A stretch of 64,000 nucleotides of DNA from NCBI GenBank assembly GCA_002105175.1, contig MCGE01000015.1, positions 620,001 to 684,000 of the forward strand, written 5' to 3'. The stretch is from Absidia repens (lineage: Eukaryota > Mucoromycota > Mucoromycetes > Mucorales > Cunninghamellaceae). Below the pieces are notes generated by a model, which saw nothing but the letters and a program-made list of their open reading frames with translations, did no database searches and was not told where the DNA came from. Below, one piece after another: positions 12,566 through 25,712 of the stretch (position 1 is the stretch's first letter; each line of letters begins with the position of its first letter). Both the position numbers and the translations under genes were made by a program.

Positions 12566-14689
12566 TATTGCATTTTTCCTCCTTCGCCTTCTCTCTTTGT
12601 TGCGCAATATATATACATACATATATCCCTTCCTGTCCGCCCTCACACTCATCGTACTTACCCAGAAAAGCCATATGTACTTTACCATTTTTTTTTTTTT
12701 TAGTTTTTTAGTTTTTTATTTATTCATCTATTGTATTCCCCACACCATCATTTAGTTAGTTTATAATCACTATTACTACCTTTATTTTCATCATATTGTC
12801 TCTTTGGAACATGTTTTTTTTTTTTTTAGTGGTAGTTTTTTTTTAAAAAAAAGAAAAGAAAATATTCCCCCACTATAACTTTGCTTACATATTATATTCA
12901 ATAAATCAATCATGTCGGTGTTTTTTTATTCTATTACTTCCCATTGCTGTTTGATATTGGTGTGCGTGTATGCTAATATGTATATATAGTCAAAATTGAA
13001 AAAAAAAATTGAGAATAAAGAAAAGTCTCTTCCTTGTCGCCTTTTTATAGTCATTGCCATTTATCATAAATATATGGCGTGGTTTTTTTTTCCTTTTTTT
13101 TTTTTTTTGCTCGGCGAAGTGGGATCATAAACAATTTGAGGCTGTTTTACTATATTTATATACATATTTTGTACGCAACCTTGTGGTGTTATTTGTTTTT
13201 GTAATTGTAGAACATGTTCAATGTTAGATAAAAAGGGCATAAGAACAAAAATCATCCGTTTTTTTTTCCTGTTGTTATTGTTGTTGTTGTATGAGAAAAT
13301 CTCATTACCCCTGAATTAACGGTTTTTTTTTCACACATTGACCCACTTTTCGTTCTTTGCACTACACAAAAATGAACATAAATAAAGAAATCAAGTACAC
13401 TTTGTTTACGAATTTCATTAATATGCTTATCGATGAATGGCTTGGCGTATTTTTATTTTTATTCTATTTTCTCAGGTGTGTACGCACATACGTTGTGGGC
13501 ATTGTTATGTACAGTTTTGCAAGATAAAATTACTGAGGTTCCATAAAGGGCTGGGCTGCTCGATGGATGTAAGCTGTAGAATTCTTTTCGTTCCTTTTTT
13601 TTTTTTTTTTAGTGTGGGTGCGGTGGAACCTGGGCGAGAGGATAGAGCAAAGATAGTTGATGCGCCCTTTTTTTCCCCTTCCTCTACGCCGAGGTTTGGG
13701 CAGAAAGAAAAAAATCTTGGTTGATGGACGGTAGTGTGGGAAAAACAATGAATGCCTGGAAAAAAAGCCTCTTCAGTGTACGGTATCGTACACAAAAAAA
13801 AAAGTTTAAATCGCCGCTTTTCACTGCAAGCAATAGGTGGCAGTGCATGGACAAAGCACAGAAAAAGGAAGGATGAACTGGTGTTACCTTCGCTTTGTAT
13901 AAAAAACTTATCTCGGTGCATGATTTTCCATTGTGATCAGGTTTTATCTCGTCTCCTTTATCTACAAGTGGATGGTAGTGTTCATTACCTCTTGGCCTGC
14001 TTTTTCAAATGATAAAAAGTACATTCACACTGCTATAATAATATACAAACAAATGCGGCGTTTTAATATTAGGTTTTGATTTTTTGGTATTTTTTTTTTT
14101 TGGTCTCAAAAGAGTTGGATCTTTGAACTTTCTTTTTTCACACTTTTCTTTTTCTTTTTTTTCATCGACCTGTTTTGTTTTTCTCTTTGATGACATTTTG
14201 CTTACGTTGAAAAATAATACCCCATCCTTATCTTCGGCGCTCTTTTTTATCATTCTTATCCTTGTGTACACCTCTGTATCATAACGACAACGCTTTACTG
14301 GTATACGGATTATCGATAAACAACAACAAAAGGTAACGAACGATTCTCTTTATTATGCCTCCCCATGGTATATTTGGGATCGGCTAATGCTTACTAGCTT
14401 CCATTGTTTTTTTCTTTCTTCTTAGTATATATCCTTATTGAACTATCCTTGTTATATACATATAGTGTATCAAATCAGTAAGTGAAAAGAATAGATTAGG
14501 TTTGAACTAGATTGGGGCATCCACTGAATTTTGTGATTATGCACTTCTTTTGGAACATGAACCATTTTGCAACAGTGAGGGAGTGGGACGGGGGGAGGAG
14601 GATCCTTGACTAATTCTGTTTTTGGTCCTTCTCTACTTAGGTTACTATTATCAAGAGAAGTCTCCACCTCGACAACAACTACAACAACA
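12566..14689. other. Gene-free spacer between SCAP and the PRL phosphatase gene
   Basis: It holds the SCAP 3' UTR (AATAAATC near 12900), several T runs and the promoter of the gene at 14690. The ORFs in it are short and low in complexity; none shows family motifs. Nothing else seen. Confidence 0.5.
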
Positions 14690-15456
14690 ATGTATGGAAG
14701 AACAAACACAGCATCAAATAGACCTCTACAACCGCTTATCAATCCGCCAACATTGATTGAATCCAACAACACGCGATTTTTGATTGTGGATGCACCATCA
14801 ACAAACAACTTACCCCTCTACATCAAGGTTAGTCAGTAAAAGAAAAAAAAAAAGATAGGGATGTTGGTGATGATATTGATGATGGCGACTGATGGTTTGA
14901 TGATTTTCCCGTCGTACAGCCGATCAATAACATGGAACTAAATCTCAACTTTCTTTTTTTTTTCTGGTATTATTTAGGAATTTGAACGATGGCAAGTTAC
15001 AGACGTGGTGCGATGTTGTGAAGCGACTTACCCAAAGGAACCATTACAAGAAAAAGGGATCGAAACGCATGACTGGGTCTTTAGTGATGGTGCTTCACCT
15101 CCTGCGACGATTGTGGATACTTGGTTGAATTTGATTGAAAAACGGTTTCACGGCGTGGATCACCCTTCTAATTGTATTGCCATTCATTGTGTTGCGGGAC
15201 TTGGAAGGTAATTAATATAACTACAACGAGTAGAAGGAAAGAAGAAGAAAAGAGATTGATTCCCTTCCTTTTTTTTTTTCTTGATTTCATTAGATGTTGT
15301 GTATTGGTGGCCATCGCATTGATAGAACAAGGTATGCCGGCACTGGATGCTGTTGCTTATATTCGGGAAAGACGACGTGGTGCCATTAACAATAAACAAC
15401 TGAAATTCATCGAATCCTACAAACCACGATCGAAAAAGCAATGCATCATCTCCTGA
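14690..15456 (+). CDS. PRL/PTP4A-type prenylated protein tyrosine phosphatase
   Basis: Three exons: 14690-14827, 14978-15207 and 15294-15456; 176 aa, about the size of animal PRL proteins (~173). Family members are small dual-specificity-like phosphatases anchored to membranes by farnesylation and linked to Mg2+ transporter control and growth. Visible marks are RFLIVDAP at the N-terminus, VVRCCEATY, the acidic-loop region DWVFSDGASPP, the catalytic P-loop HCVAGLGR (HC-X5-R, split by intron 2 inside the Arg codon), RERRRGAINNKQL, and a C-terminal polybasic KPRSKKQ followed by the CAAX box CIIS. The Ala-Pro that follows the P-loop Arg in animal PRLs is Cys-Cys here. The start at 14690 is chosen because it aligns with the family; the longer upstream frame lacks a good ATG. 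An AATAAA lies near 15779. Confidence 0.92.
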
Positions 15457-16121
15457 TTAGAAAACGATTGGCTGATTTTTTTTATTATTACTATTATTAT
15501 TATTTCCCCCGTTCCCCTTCCTTATTCGCATCCCCTTTTTTTTCTTCATTCTGATCCTACACACCCTGCGTCCCCTATCCGCCCCTTGTGATTATTACCA
15601 CTCCATCTGTTTATTTTAGCTTGGTTTTTTTTTTTTTAAGTTTATAGGCCCCATATTATTTCTTTATATATACTTTTTGCCTGTTTTTGTTTTTTTACTT
15701 GATAGTTTACATATTACTTTTTTTTTTTTATTGTACAATACATTTTTAGTATTACACTTATACGATAAAGATTTGTTTAATAAAAAGATATGCTGATGGT
15801 TTTTTTTTTATTCAAATGGCGAAAATTCACTATTGATGTATTTAATTGGAGGGAAAAATATTTCATGGCCTTATATAGTGGCATTGGATAAAAGAAAAAA
15901 AGGAATCATTGTTTATTGAACTGGGACAACTAGAACAAAAGGTATGATTTCATTCATATAGGAAAAGAAAAAGAAAAAAGAATGAGAGCATTTGTAATAT
16001 GATGCAGTTCAACGAGAACATAAGCGACCCATTCGGGATGTTCAACTGACTTCACTTTTGGGCTTCGCTTTTTTCTAACACCATGTAAAATATCGAACTA
16101 AATATATAAATACTATACCCG
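15457..16121. other. 3' UTR and spacer after the PRL phosphatase gene
   Basis: T-rich 3' UTR with AATAAA near 15779; nothing else recognised. Confidence 0.4.
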
Positions 16122-16993
16122 GCTAGTTGAGGTTAGGCTGGTGGTATGGCCTAGGCTGATTATATGAATGATAGAGCTGGAATAGGATTATGTTTTGATA
16201 TTGAGTGAGATAGAATTAAACGCTAGGCACTCTGGCGGGGGTGGGGGCAGGAAATATGTGATAGCAGGTAAATTGGAGAGCAGGGGAGGGGGACTTTGAT
16301 ACGATCCTCACAACAACTACAATTGCGATAAACACTATCTGATGGGTCAGACGATGGTTAATGAAAATGGACATATTTTATCGAAGTGTATCGATAGATA
16401 CTAAAAACTAAAAGACGAGGGGCTCATTGCAATAAGAGATTCAATGGAAAGATCTACCGGAGGAACCATGAGAGAGAGGCAGAAAAACTAAAGCGAGGTC
16501 TGAAGAATGGCTAGTACTAATTTAAAGGGACAATTGTAAAATGGGTGCTAGTATATTGTACAGTACATAGTATAAAAAAAACTAAAGGTACATTCTTTCT
16601 TGAAACACAAGAGCGTCACCACCTATCAAACGGTATTAAAAAAAAAACAAAGGATCTATTGCACATGACATGAGAGAGACTAATGAGGCATATAACACTG
16701 AGATAAGTAAAAAGGTAGACATTGTTTTATTCAGATAATGATACAAACTATAGATAAACTAAGACTAAACTACGCTAATGAAGGATCCCAAAAAGCGCAA
16801 TTAATGTCCAAATCCTGTATCCAAAATGAAAGGGTAACCCCATGCATTTTGTAATCCCTGGGCTGAAACCCCTTCTAAACTAGTCCTGATACTAATCTGA
16901 GATCACAGAACCCCAAACAAATGGAATGAAGAAGAAGAAAAGAGAAATGTAAAAATGGACGTAAATAAAAATTCACGTGGGCGGGGTTTGAAC
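16122..16993 (-). repeat. Dispersed intergenic repeat, copy 2 (minus orientation)
   Basis: Read on the minus strand it starts at the CACGTGGGCGGGG box (16974-16986 on plus), then shows the family core (ATGAAAGGGTAACCCCATGCAT near 16827-16848 on plus), the TTTATTCAG module (~16727) and the distal end GGCTAGTTGAGGTTAGGC at 16121-16138. It matches the copies ending at 33694, 48678 and 56698 motif by motif. No ORF is conserved. Confidence 0.72.
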
Positions 16994-17076
16994 GTCTTCT
17001 GTGTTTAAGTGTCTTGGAGGGCAAATCCGAGATCCCCTTGCCAAAATCGACGAAACATCCTTGCCATGTATAAAAG

Positions 17077-17111
<35 letters not shown>

Positions 17112-17338
17112 GTTGTTTTATTCAAGTGAAGGGGAAAAGTATCTTTTTTTTTCAAGTGTGACGGTGTAAGTGCGGGTAAACAGTGGTAGAAAGGAAGAGG
17201 GTATTGTAATTTGATGGGAAATAAACGAATAGATATATATATATATAAAAAGTGTACTAAAAAAAAAAAGGGAGGGTGAAATACTGAATGTGCATTTGTG
17301 CGTGTAGGGTCCGTATGATAATAACTATAAACCATTCA
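16994..17338. other. Spacer with poly-A run downstream of the coiled-coil gene
   Basis: It contains an A run of about 30 (17081-17110), a short TA run near 17235, and the presumed 3' UTR of the minus-strand gene ending at 17339. Nothing else seen. Confidence 0.4.
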
Positions 17339-19561
17339 TCATTCTTCTTGAAGGGTAGCCAGCTCATTGCTTGCCCTGAGGGAAGTGGTAGAGCTACCAG
17401 ATCGGCTCATACATGGTGGTGGGCGATTGATGGTGCTAATTTTCGACGTGTCCAACGAGCTGAATTCATCACCTGAAGAGATCGACGACGTGGATTCATG
17501 GAGACTTGCAGGAGGAGTGGTTGTTATTGTTGTCGCTTGATGATGCTGCTGGTCGTCCAAAGAGGGTTTGTTGTTGCCGTTCACGACGGGTGGCGATGCC
17601 GACCATCCAATACTCATTCTTCGTAATGCCTTTGCCCATCCACCATTTGTGTTGCTATTGTTGCTGGGCATGGCGCTGTGCCGACGTGTGGTACGGTCAT
17701 CATCGAATGAGCCATTAGGAGACGCATGACCGGAAGGTGGATCTGTCTTGGTGGTAGTGTCATTTGGAACTGGTTGTATGGGTGCCTTGGATCCCCAATA
17801 AGAAATGGTTCGACGACGTTGTTGACGACCGGTAGTTCCCCCTTTGTTGAGCAATGTGCTTGATAATGTACGTGTCGGAGCAGGGCCCAGACCGGCACTT
17901 CGAGGAGCCGCTTCGACGGGCGGTGTTTCCTTGTTTGTTTTGTTGGCAAAGGTGTTGATGGGTGCGGGCTTGGGTTTGGGTTGATCAATACTAAGTACAT
18001 CTTCGAGTTGCTTGTTGTCAATAATCTTCATCAGAATCTTGTTCATGTAAAGCTGCAAAGCACGGTTGGTATCTTGTAGTGTTTTGACTTCGTCTGTCAA
18101 TTCTAAATAGAAAGGAAGGTGAGGTTCATTTTAATGATCATCATGCCTCTCCATACACTTTAGTGTTTGTTTTACTTACTTTGAACGGCAATATCCACTT
18201 GGTTCGCTTTTTGAGTGGCTTCAAAGTCATTCGCCAGGTTGAGCTCCGCGGCTAGGTTCAGGCCACCACCACTTGAATTGGAACTGGGAGATGGCTGTTG
18301 TGTAATACCATTCAAAGGATCACTACTGTTTTCCACCTACACACATAAAAAAAATAAAAAATAAAAAAAGATCAGCAAATCCAGCCTATTCCCTTTCTGC
18401 TGCATCTACCTTGCTTACCTGCATAATAGGATTCATCATAAATTCCCCGCTGATTGTTTTTTCATGCAACAATATTTGATAGCTTTCATTATCCTCCATC
18501 AACGATTGATTGACCTGCTTGACATTGGCGATTTCTTGGTCCAAATGTTGAATACGCAGAGACTGACGTTGAGCATGAGCATCTCGGTCTTGTACCATTG
18601 ATTTTTGTTGTTCCATTTCCGCCCGTAAATCCAAAATCAGTTTATCTTGAGCCTTGATTGTCCGCTGGGCAATTTTACTCTCTCGAGCGTAAGATGAATC
18701 GATGGTAGCTAGCTTGGGTGTACTTGGTTGTATATCATCATCGCCACTGTTGTTGTCATCATCGCCATTAAACATCATCAACCGACTGTTTCGTTTTTGT
18801 TGTTGCTGTTGTTTGTATGAAGTGGATGTAGAGGAGGAGGAAGATAAAGTTGGTAGATGATTTTGTTGAGTCTCTTCGCCAATATCTGTCAAAGGAGCGG
18901 GAAATCCAAAAGGAGTCAATGTCGAAGATGTCACACTACGTCGACGAGGGGTACGAGGCGTACGAGGTTCAACGCCACCAGCATTCAGTGTCCTGATTTG
19001 ATTGTACATGTCAGCTTCCTTTTGTTGCCACGCTGTCCGATCCGTTTCAAAAGTAGACAATTCCATATGTAGTTTCTGTTCGGCATCCTTTTTGGCTTTT
19101 GACAATTGCTGAACTTGTTTGCGAAGATCCGCCATGTCTTGTTCCTGGGCATAGAGTTGAGTTTCCAGTCGAGATTGCGTGTTGTTGTAAGTAGAGTTGT
19201 CTTGTTGAACCCCAGCAATTTTCTGTATGGATAAAAGTAGAGAGGCGTGGTCAATTACCTAATTCAACCTTGCAAAAGCACCTTGTTTTTTTCCTATACG
19301 AGTTTACTGTACTCTTCTGTCAGACTTACGTTTCGAAGATAATCATTGTCTTTGCCTAGTTCTTTTGACTGGTCCTTCAGTTCTTCTATTTGAGCTTTTA
19401 ACTACAAAATAATGACGATCAGTCACTTCTTGCATTCGCCATGTCCTTCCCCTCCCTCTCACAAAAAGCTTACTTACTGTCAAATTGTCATTGTGGGATT
19501 CTTCTAGGTTCTGCTGCAAAAGGTGTAGGACCTTTTCAAAATCACTGACAGAAGTGGCCAT
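17339..19561 (-). CDS. Conserved fungal coiled-coil protein, function unknown
   Basis: Six exons: 19561-19478, 19401-19330, 19222-18419, 18336-18180 and 18102-17339, preceded by a leader; the five coding segments give 626 aa in phase. The N-terminal ~270 residues are heptad-rich coiled coil (LQQNLEESHNDNL, KAQIEELKDQ, RLETQLYAQEQD), broken by a low-complexity patch with repeated PRTP/RR and SSSSSTSTS. Two blocks look conserved in fungal homologues I have seen: ESYQILLHEKTISGEF followed by MNPIMQ, and NRALQLYMNKILMKIIDNK. The C-terminal third is Ser/Thr/Pro-rich and probably disordered, with basic RRRTISYWG and RRMSIGWS motifs that resemble kinase sites. A cytoskeletal or polarity scaffold is a guess; no catalytic domain is visible. 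Confidence 0.8.
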
Positions 19562-21948
19562 GGTAACGGATTCAAGTCAGTGGGTTTGATAAAAGGAACT
19601 GATTCCAAAAAGAAAGATGTAATAAAAAGAAAAGAGAACGAAAAAAAAAAAAAAAAAATGAAAAAAAATCGAGATAAAAAAAATGAAGTGCCTAGATTTT
19701 ATTTTGTGCAACAACGCAACAAGGCGGGATGTCAAAAAATAATAAAAAGCGGCCATCAAGCGAGACTTGGTTTGATTTAGTCCTTACAGTGGATTGTGCA
19801 ATGGTTACGTATCAGACTTCTTTCAGTTTTCTGTATATATTACTTGTTAATAACTGATATTTTTTAATGAAAGAAAAAGGGAGTGCGATTTATCACTAAT
19901 TTCTTCTGACACTGCACAACCAAACAGGTTCAGGTCCTGCCCGTTTCGCGGAGTTTATATCCTTATTTGCTATTTTCCACTTACATGCCGTTTCCCATTT
20001 CTTCTTCTTTTGCCCACTCGGTTGCCATGATGGTGAATATTAAACAAGACAATGAATACCCGTGACTCCACTTCAAGAAAATTCAATATAATGCCATGTG
20101 ATGAAGGATTGCTGAAGTGATATCTCCATTCCTTCCATTTTTGCTGGTTTATCGGTAAAAGGAGACTGAATAAATCGAATTTTGACCGCTTACATAGTCC
20201 TTATACTCATAAAATTATACTTTCTAGAATAAAATATCAATAGGGTGAACCCTTAAAATCGGGAAATATAAAAAGGTTGACTATTTACACACAAGCCCTT
20301 AGGTCCGTCCGCGAAATCTTTTGCTTGATCAAGGTAACAAAAGAAATCAAATTTGCTGGTTGAGCAAAAAACAGAATGCTGACAATATTTTGAGTATGAA
20401 TAGACGTGATAGAAGGTGATAAAGTCATAAATTACAGCATCTTGAAAACGGAGAAAGGGGATTATTGACATATGATGCGTGTGAATATTGTCTGATCAGG
20501 TGGAGGCACGAAGAACACGATGTGTCTGCGGGGAACTGGAATGCCAAACGAAGGTGTATCTCAAAGGGATCGATAATTAAAAATGGATTGCCAAGCATTT
20601 ATCCAGTTAATGGGAATTTATTTGATGTTAAGTTGCTTAGTCTTTGCTTTTATTGTAATGCGTATATGTATATCAAACCCGTTTATTATGTTTCTTTTTT
20701 TTTTATTAGATGGACTGGCCCTGTGCATTTAAATCAGCAAGGCAAAGTATTTGCGCACCTTTGAATGACACACCTCTTTTGTCCACAAGCTCATTGTATC
20801 ATTTGATCAAGTCAGGCAGATCTTCCATTTCTTTTATGCAACAATAACAAAAAAAAAAAGACGCCCAAATTTGAACTATCCGAAACTGTCAAGAAAATAA
20901 ATTAAAAGGAAGGCACGTGTGAACAAGTCAAGCGAAATGTATCCTCTCTTAAAAATCTTTTTTATTATTCTACAGATTATCCTTATACGATGAATGATGA
21001 TATTCAACGGCAACAGTGTATCATACATGCAAATCTTTGGGTGATGGTGACACAGCCCACTAGTTTGAACCGTAAGTGAGGATGAAAGAACAAAGCGAAC
21101 TTTATACAGGCCATATGAAGAAACCATGTGATAGACTGACTATTGTTTTTGTTTTGAAGCAAGATTCATAGCTCGCTTTCCTACTAGTGTTATTATTATG
21201 CAGTAAAGAGTCCGACGACCGATCAATAACCAAATGTATACATATTCCAATGGCCTTCTTATAGCAACATGATTTATTTATGTATTTTGAATCGGATGCT
21301 CTACATTTATTTCAACGGTAACAAGATCAAGAAGACGACATTGCAAACTCAGTCGACGATGACATCAAGGTGGATTAACAATAGGTATGACGAAAGTCCT
21401 GCAAAAGAAGATTGATATCAAAATGCTAGTTTGGTTGACTGTCTTTCCGATACAAGACTGGAATGAAAAACAAGGTTAGAATTAAATCTTTTAGAAAATG
21501 GAAAATAGGAAATACACCGTGTGCGTTTTTTTTAGTTTACATATTTAGTTTAGCATAGCCAATAGTCAATTCCCCGCCACCTGTTTTTTTTTTTTTTTTT
21601 TTTTTTTTTTATCAAATTCATGATTCCTTCCCCCCCCCTTTTAACAATCAATAAAGACAAAGACGTTGTACTAATTGGTGAATCGGGCCAACGGAAAAAT
21701 ATATCATCCAAATATGTTTTAATATTTATATATCAAATGTGGTTTTTTATTCATGTTGGTAAGAGAAGGTATTAGGCAGTAAATTGTACTAGGAATGAGT
21801 AGACTAATAGTAAAGATAATAAAAATCAAAAAACTAACTATAGAGTACAATAATAAACAATATTAAATATTAAATAAAAGAAGGTAAAAAAATAAACTAA
21901 AGACAATAAATATAATATACACAGTGTAAGTAAAACTAGAAGACTAGC
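19562..21948. other. Gene-free spacer
   Basis: About 2.4 kb. It has A runs near 19640-19680, a T run of about 30 at 21582-21610 and short ORFs without motifs. A weak tRNA-like stretch near 19790-19960 was examined and rejected. The promoter of the coiled-coil gene lies at its left end. Confidence 0.45.
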
Positions 21949-22446
21949 CTAAGTGGATATCATGATTGACGAGGGTGTATAAAATGAATGCGGCCGACCA
22001 AGCCCAGTCGTCAAACATTCTTGAGAAGGTAATGAGAATCGGAAAGCATCTTCATCCACACCAAGCCAATGATCATGTTTTTCATTTGCATGTAGTGATG
22101 TTGTTACAGGTGCCAGGTACACACCAGAGTCATTGACCGTTGATAGTTCATAGACTTCGTTCCTGCCAGTTTCTTTGAGAGCCAAGGTATTGTCGTTTTT
22201 CTTGCCAAAGGAAGGCATTGATGGTGAGGGCAATTTCATAGTAGGCATCTTCATCAAGGACGGTGTGTGTGGTGTAGTAGTGCTGTCGATGTCTGCCGCT
22301 TTTTCTTCAGCCTTGTCCACATCTCGCTCTTCATTCCCTTCCAAGTCCGGCATCAATGGGGTGGTCTTGTTGCTTCTCCAAAATTTGGGCTTGAACATCG
22401 ATCGATATCTTGTGTCTGGTATCTTTGGCGTTACAATTGCTGACAT
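21949..22446 (-). CDS. Small hypothetical protein
   Basis: A single-exon 165-aa ORF with an A-rich context before the ATG (TTAAAATG). I do not recognise a family. Visible features are a basic N-terminal third (KPKFWRSNK), an acidic patch (EGNEERDVDKAEEK), a Met/Pro/Ser repeat-like segment (MKMPTMKLPSPSMPSF) and a C-terminal half with DHWLGVDEDAF. No signal peptide or membrane span. The composition is unlike the random A/T ORFs around it, which is the main reason to call it. Confidence 0.5.
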   Translation of the reverse strand: MSAIVTPKIPDTRYRSMFKPKFWRSNKTTPLMPDLEGNEERDVDKAEEKAADIDSTTTPHTPSLMKMPTMKLPSPSMPSFGKKNDNTLALKETGRNEVYELSTVNDSGVYLAPVTTSLHANEKHDHWLGVDEDAFRFSLPSQECLTTGLGRPHSFYTPSSIMIST

Positions 22447-23199
22447 TTTAATATATTATGTGTTTAGAAGAAAAATAAAATAAAAAATAAAAAGATAGAA
22501 GAAAAGGAAGAAAATGATAATGAGAGAAGAAATCTTGAAAAACTTAAATGCACGGATCGGAGTTGTAACGTTCTCGGTACTTTCTTTGTGCCGGTGGGAT
22601 GGAGAGAAGAATCACTGGTAGGAGGTCAGACCATTTTTTCCGCCTTTGTTCTTTTTTTATTCACCCGATAATTCCAATCCTTCCGTTCTATTCAAAAAAA
22701 AAAAAAAAAACGGAAAAGAAAATCTATCAGCCAATATTAGCTAACAGCAAAACCATCCTTTGACTTTCATTGCGAATAGCGGATGATTGAGAAAATAGGA
22801 TATCATCTTTTGTCTTCCTAAACAATTAGGAATACTATCAATGCGGAGTTTGCGAGATCAGAGAAATAACGTCATTGGAAAAAAGAGCAATCATGGAAGT
22901 AAAAATGGGTTGACCCGATCTTTTTCTTTTTTTAGAAACCAACAATAGCATGACTGATGATCTCTCGTTTTTCCTTTGCACTGCAAGAACGCAACTATCA
23001 CACATGGGAATGAACGCATGATATATGCTGATAACAGATGAGAAGACAGTAAACAACGATACAATTAAAACTTTGCTAAAATATCAATGTCAACCCGCTA
23101 GTCATTGAATTACTCGAAGTTACAGAAAGATCTTTATAGCTTTTAAGGGCGTTCACAAAATCCATTCACAATGATTCACTGGTATGATTGGCGTATCGC

Positions 23200-23230
<31 letters not shown>

Positions 23231-23632
23231 GGATTTCGCCTGCTCCTTGTTTAGTTAATGAGAGGCGGAAAACACAAAGTTGCCAGTCCGGAACGTACGG
23301 ACGGGGTTCCAATAGCAGTGGGCTGCGCTATCATATGCAAGGGAATGAAAAAAGCTCGACAATTATGAAACAATAGAAACGTAAAATATAGTAATACCAA
23401 AAGGGCATATACTATTGACGTAAAACTATAAAATGGAAATTAAGTTTATCTAAAGAGGGGGTAAATGCGGATGAGATATATATGTTGAAATGGTAGGTAT
23501 ATTTTATGGGGAGGCTGCACTGAGAGAGACCAATTCATATAATAAAAGGCGATGATTCCTTTTTTTGTATCCACCAGGGACGCTAATGGACAAAAAAAAT
23601 CGCAAAGCAATTCTCACGAGACCCACAAAACA
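22447..23632. other. Spacer upstream of the small hypothetical gene
   Basis: A/T-rich, with A runs near 22695 and 23200. Nothing recognised beyond a likely promoter for the minus-strand gene at 22446. Confidence 0.4.
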
Positions 23633-24700
23633 TTCAAATCCCGCCCACGTGAAAGTATTTTTTATTTTTTCTCTGCTGCCTTTTTTTTCGGCTCTCTTTC
23701 TTTTTGATTACTTTTTGATCACTTTATTTTTTCTTCACCATTCAACTTCTATGGGTCTATGTTGAACTTAGAATAGTATCAGGACTAGTTTAGAAGGGTT
23801 TTTAGAACAGGGATTACAAGATGCATGGGGAAACCCTTTCATTTTGGATTCAGAATTTAGAACCACCATTAGCTGACTTGTCGGAGGAGCCTTCATTATC
23901 TTAGTTTAGTGTTAGGTTGTCCATAGCTTGTATCTATATCTGAATAAATTATGTTGTTTAAATGAAATATGTATCATTAGTCTTCCTCATGTCTTGTGCA
24001 ATAAATCCCTTTTTAGCATCGCCTCTGTAGAATGGTAATTGACTGTTGCTGTGCTTCAATAACAGTTATCTCTTCAGTCTATATTGAGCCTTATACAGTA
24101 TATTAGATATCTTTTTGCGACTGTGCCTTTATATTAGAGTTGCAATTCCTCTGAGCTCCCATTAGTCTACCTGACAGTCTCCCATTTATTATCTCCATTA
24201 GATCCCTCCCTTTAGATCTCTTGTGACAATGGACCTCTCGTCATTAGTTTAGTAACTACCAAATACTTCAATAAATTATTCCTTTTATTATTTCAACCAT
24301 TACATGGCCCATATTTTAGTGAGAAATGTTGTTATTGTTAATCTTTTGAGAGTATCTTATCAATCACCTGCTTTCTCGTTCACCTGCCCTGTCCCCTTTA
24401 ACTCACCTTTCTCCCCCCCTCCTCAAAGCTCAAACGACTAGCTAACAATCCCAGATAATTAATATAAAATGTAGGCATATTGTTGCTCTACCAATTAATA
24501 CTAATGAACCTAGCCCATGTCACTAGTGTAACCTTCACTATAAAACATTACAGTCTTCGCTTGACTAGACATACTGCATACGTCAGTTCATTTTTTTTTA
24601 TTACGCATGGCACAATAATAGCAATTATAAAAAAAGTCCCTATAAACCCCCAGACGAAAATTAGTAAAGCTATGAGGAGCTACCACCAAAGTGCGAGAAT
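23633..24700 (+). repeat. Dispersed intergenic repeat, copy 3 (plus orientation)
   Basis: It starts TTCAAATCCCGCCCACGTG (23633-23651), has the core GCATGGGGAAACCCTTTCAT near 23824, AATAAA-type modules near 23943 and 24271, a CCCCCCCTCCTC stretch near 24414, AACCTTCACT near 24531, and ends past CCACCAAAGTG (~24683). This is the fullest plus-orientation copy and the best reference for the family. Confidence 0.78.
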
Positions 24701-25712
24701 ATCAACACTCACATTGAATTTCACACAAGTGTTAAATAGGGTGAATGTCAAAGCTCATCCCATCAAAACCTACACTTTAACGATAATAACTACAACAACA
24801 GCTCCTCTGGCACTCAGTGTATCTTGGAATGTTTAAATCCCCTATGATCCTTTATTTCTTGAACATGGGAGTGTAAAATGAGTATCCTGAGCCTTGCCCA
24901 TTTTGTTTCGTGCCTTTAGCGGGATTTGAAACTATACACCAAATCCCATCAACGGTTTTTTTTTTTTTTTATATTTCTTATCCCTTCAATACATAGTAAC
25001 ACATCTTGATCTCATTCATCGCGGTTATCACACCAACTCTAGCCCATGCTTCCCTTTATTGTATCGCCTCACACACAATATATACATGCTACGCTAAATT
25101 CACTCGTTGGCGGGCTTCCACTATCTCCCCACTTGGGCAAGCATCCGCGCTCCAAGCACTACCTCAGCACCTTTTGGAAAGCCGAAGGAAACTAAACTGC
25201 GTCGCCTTTTATTACATGTATTTATCTCAAACTTAATGTCTCTCAGGGAATGTGGTGCTTCATCATTGAGCATCTCTGATATCAATCTCGTCTCAATGAT
25301 CTTCCCACCGGGCGTACAAAATTGATGCGTGTGTTTTTTTTGCTGGTAAGCGCTGACATTATAAATTTGAATAGGCATACATATATATATATATATATAT
25401 TTAGTGGCTTCTTTGATTGTTGACATTTATTTATGTGTTTTGTTATAGATTTTATCTTGCGCTGTCTTACTGCATATTTACATGGATACCATCCATCTTT
25501 TTATGGAAACACAGGCCAAATATGATCTTGAAATAGGTAGGCATTCCCATATAAACAAATCGGGTCGGATGCTAAGCTTCTCGGTGCATGCCGCAGTCAG
25601 ATTATATATTCACTTATTGACCCTTTTTTTTATTTTATTTTATTTTTGTTAACTTTCTGCCTTTTATTTGTCAAGTATTTTTACTACAAAACAACAGCAA
25701 ACAACACCCTCT
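24701..25712. other. Spacer and promoter region of the ABCC transporter gene
   Basis: It contains a (TA)n stretch at about 25380-25401. A short ORF opens at ATG 25482 and has a possible donor at 25537, but no acceptor joins it in phase to the transporter. Nothing else seen. Confidence 0.4.

Noticed and set aside
13437..14284. Several short overlapping ORFs on both strands
   Set aside because: Low complexity, no motifs, no consistent splice model; treated as spacer.
19790..19960. tRNA-like stretch (TGTGCAATGGTTACGTATCAG followed by CAGGTTCAGGTCCTG)
   Set aside because: A-box and B-box-like pieces are visible, but the T loop lacks the required A58, the acceptor arms do not pair, and the intron would be long. 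Probably chance or a dead relic.
25482..25536. Possible extra first exon of the ABCC transporter (ATG with GTAGGC donor)
   Set aside because: No acceptor upstream of 25713 joins it in phase; the same frame hits a stop at 25650.
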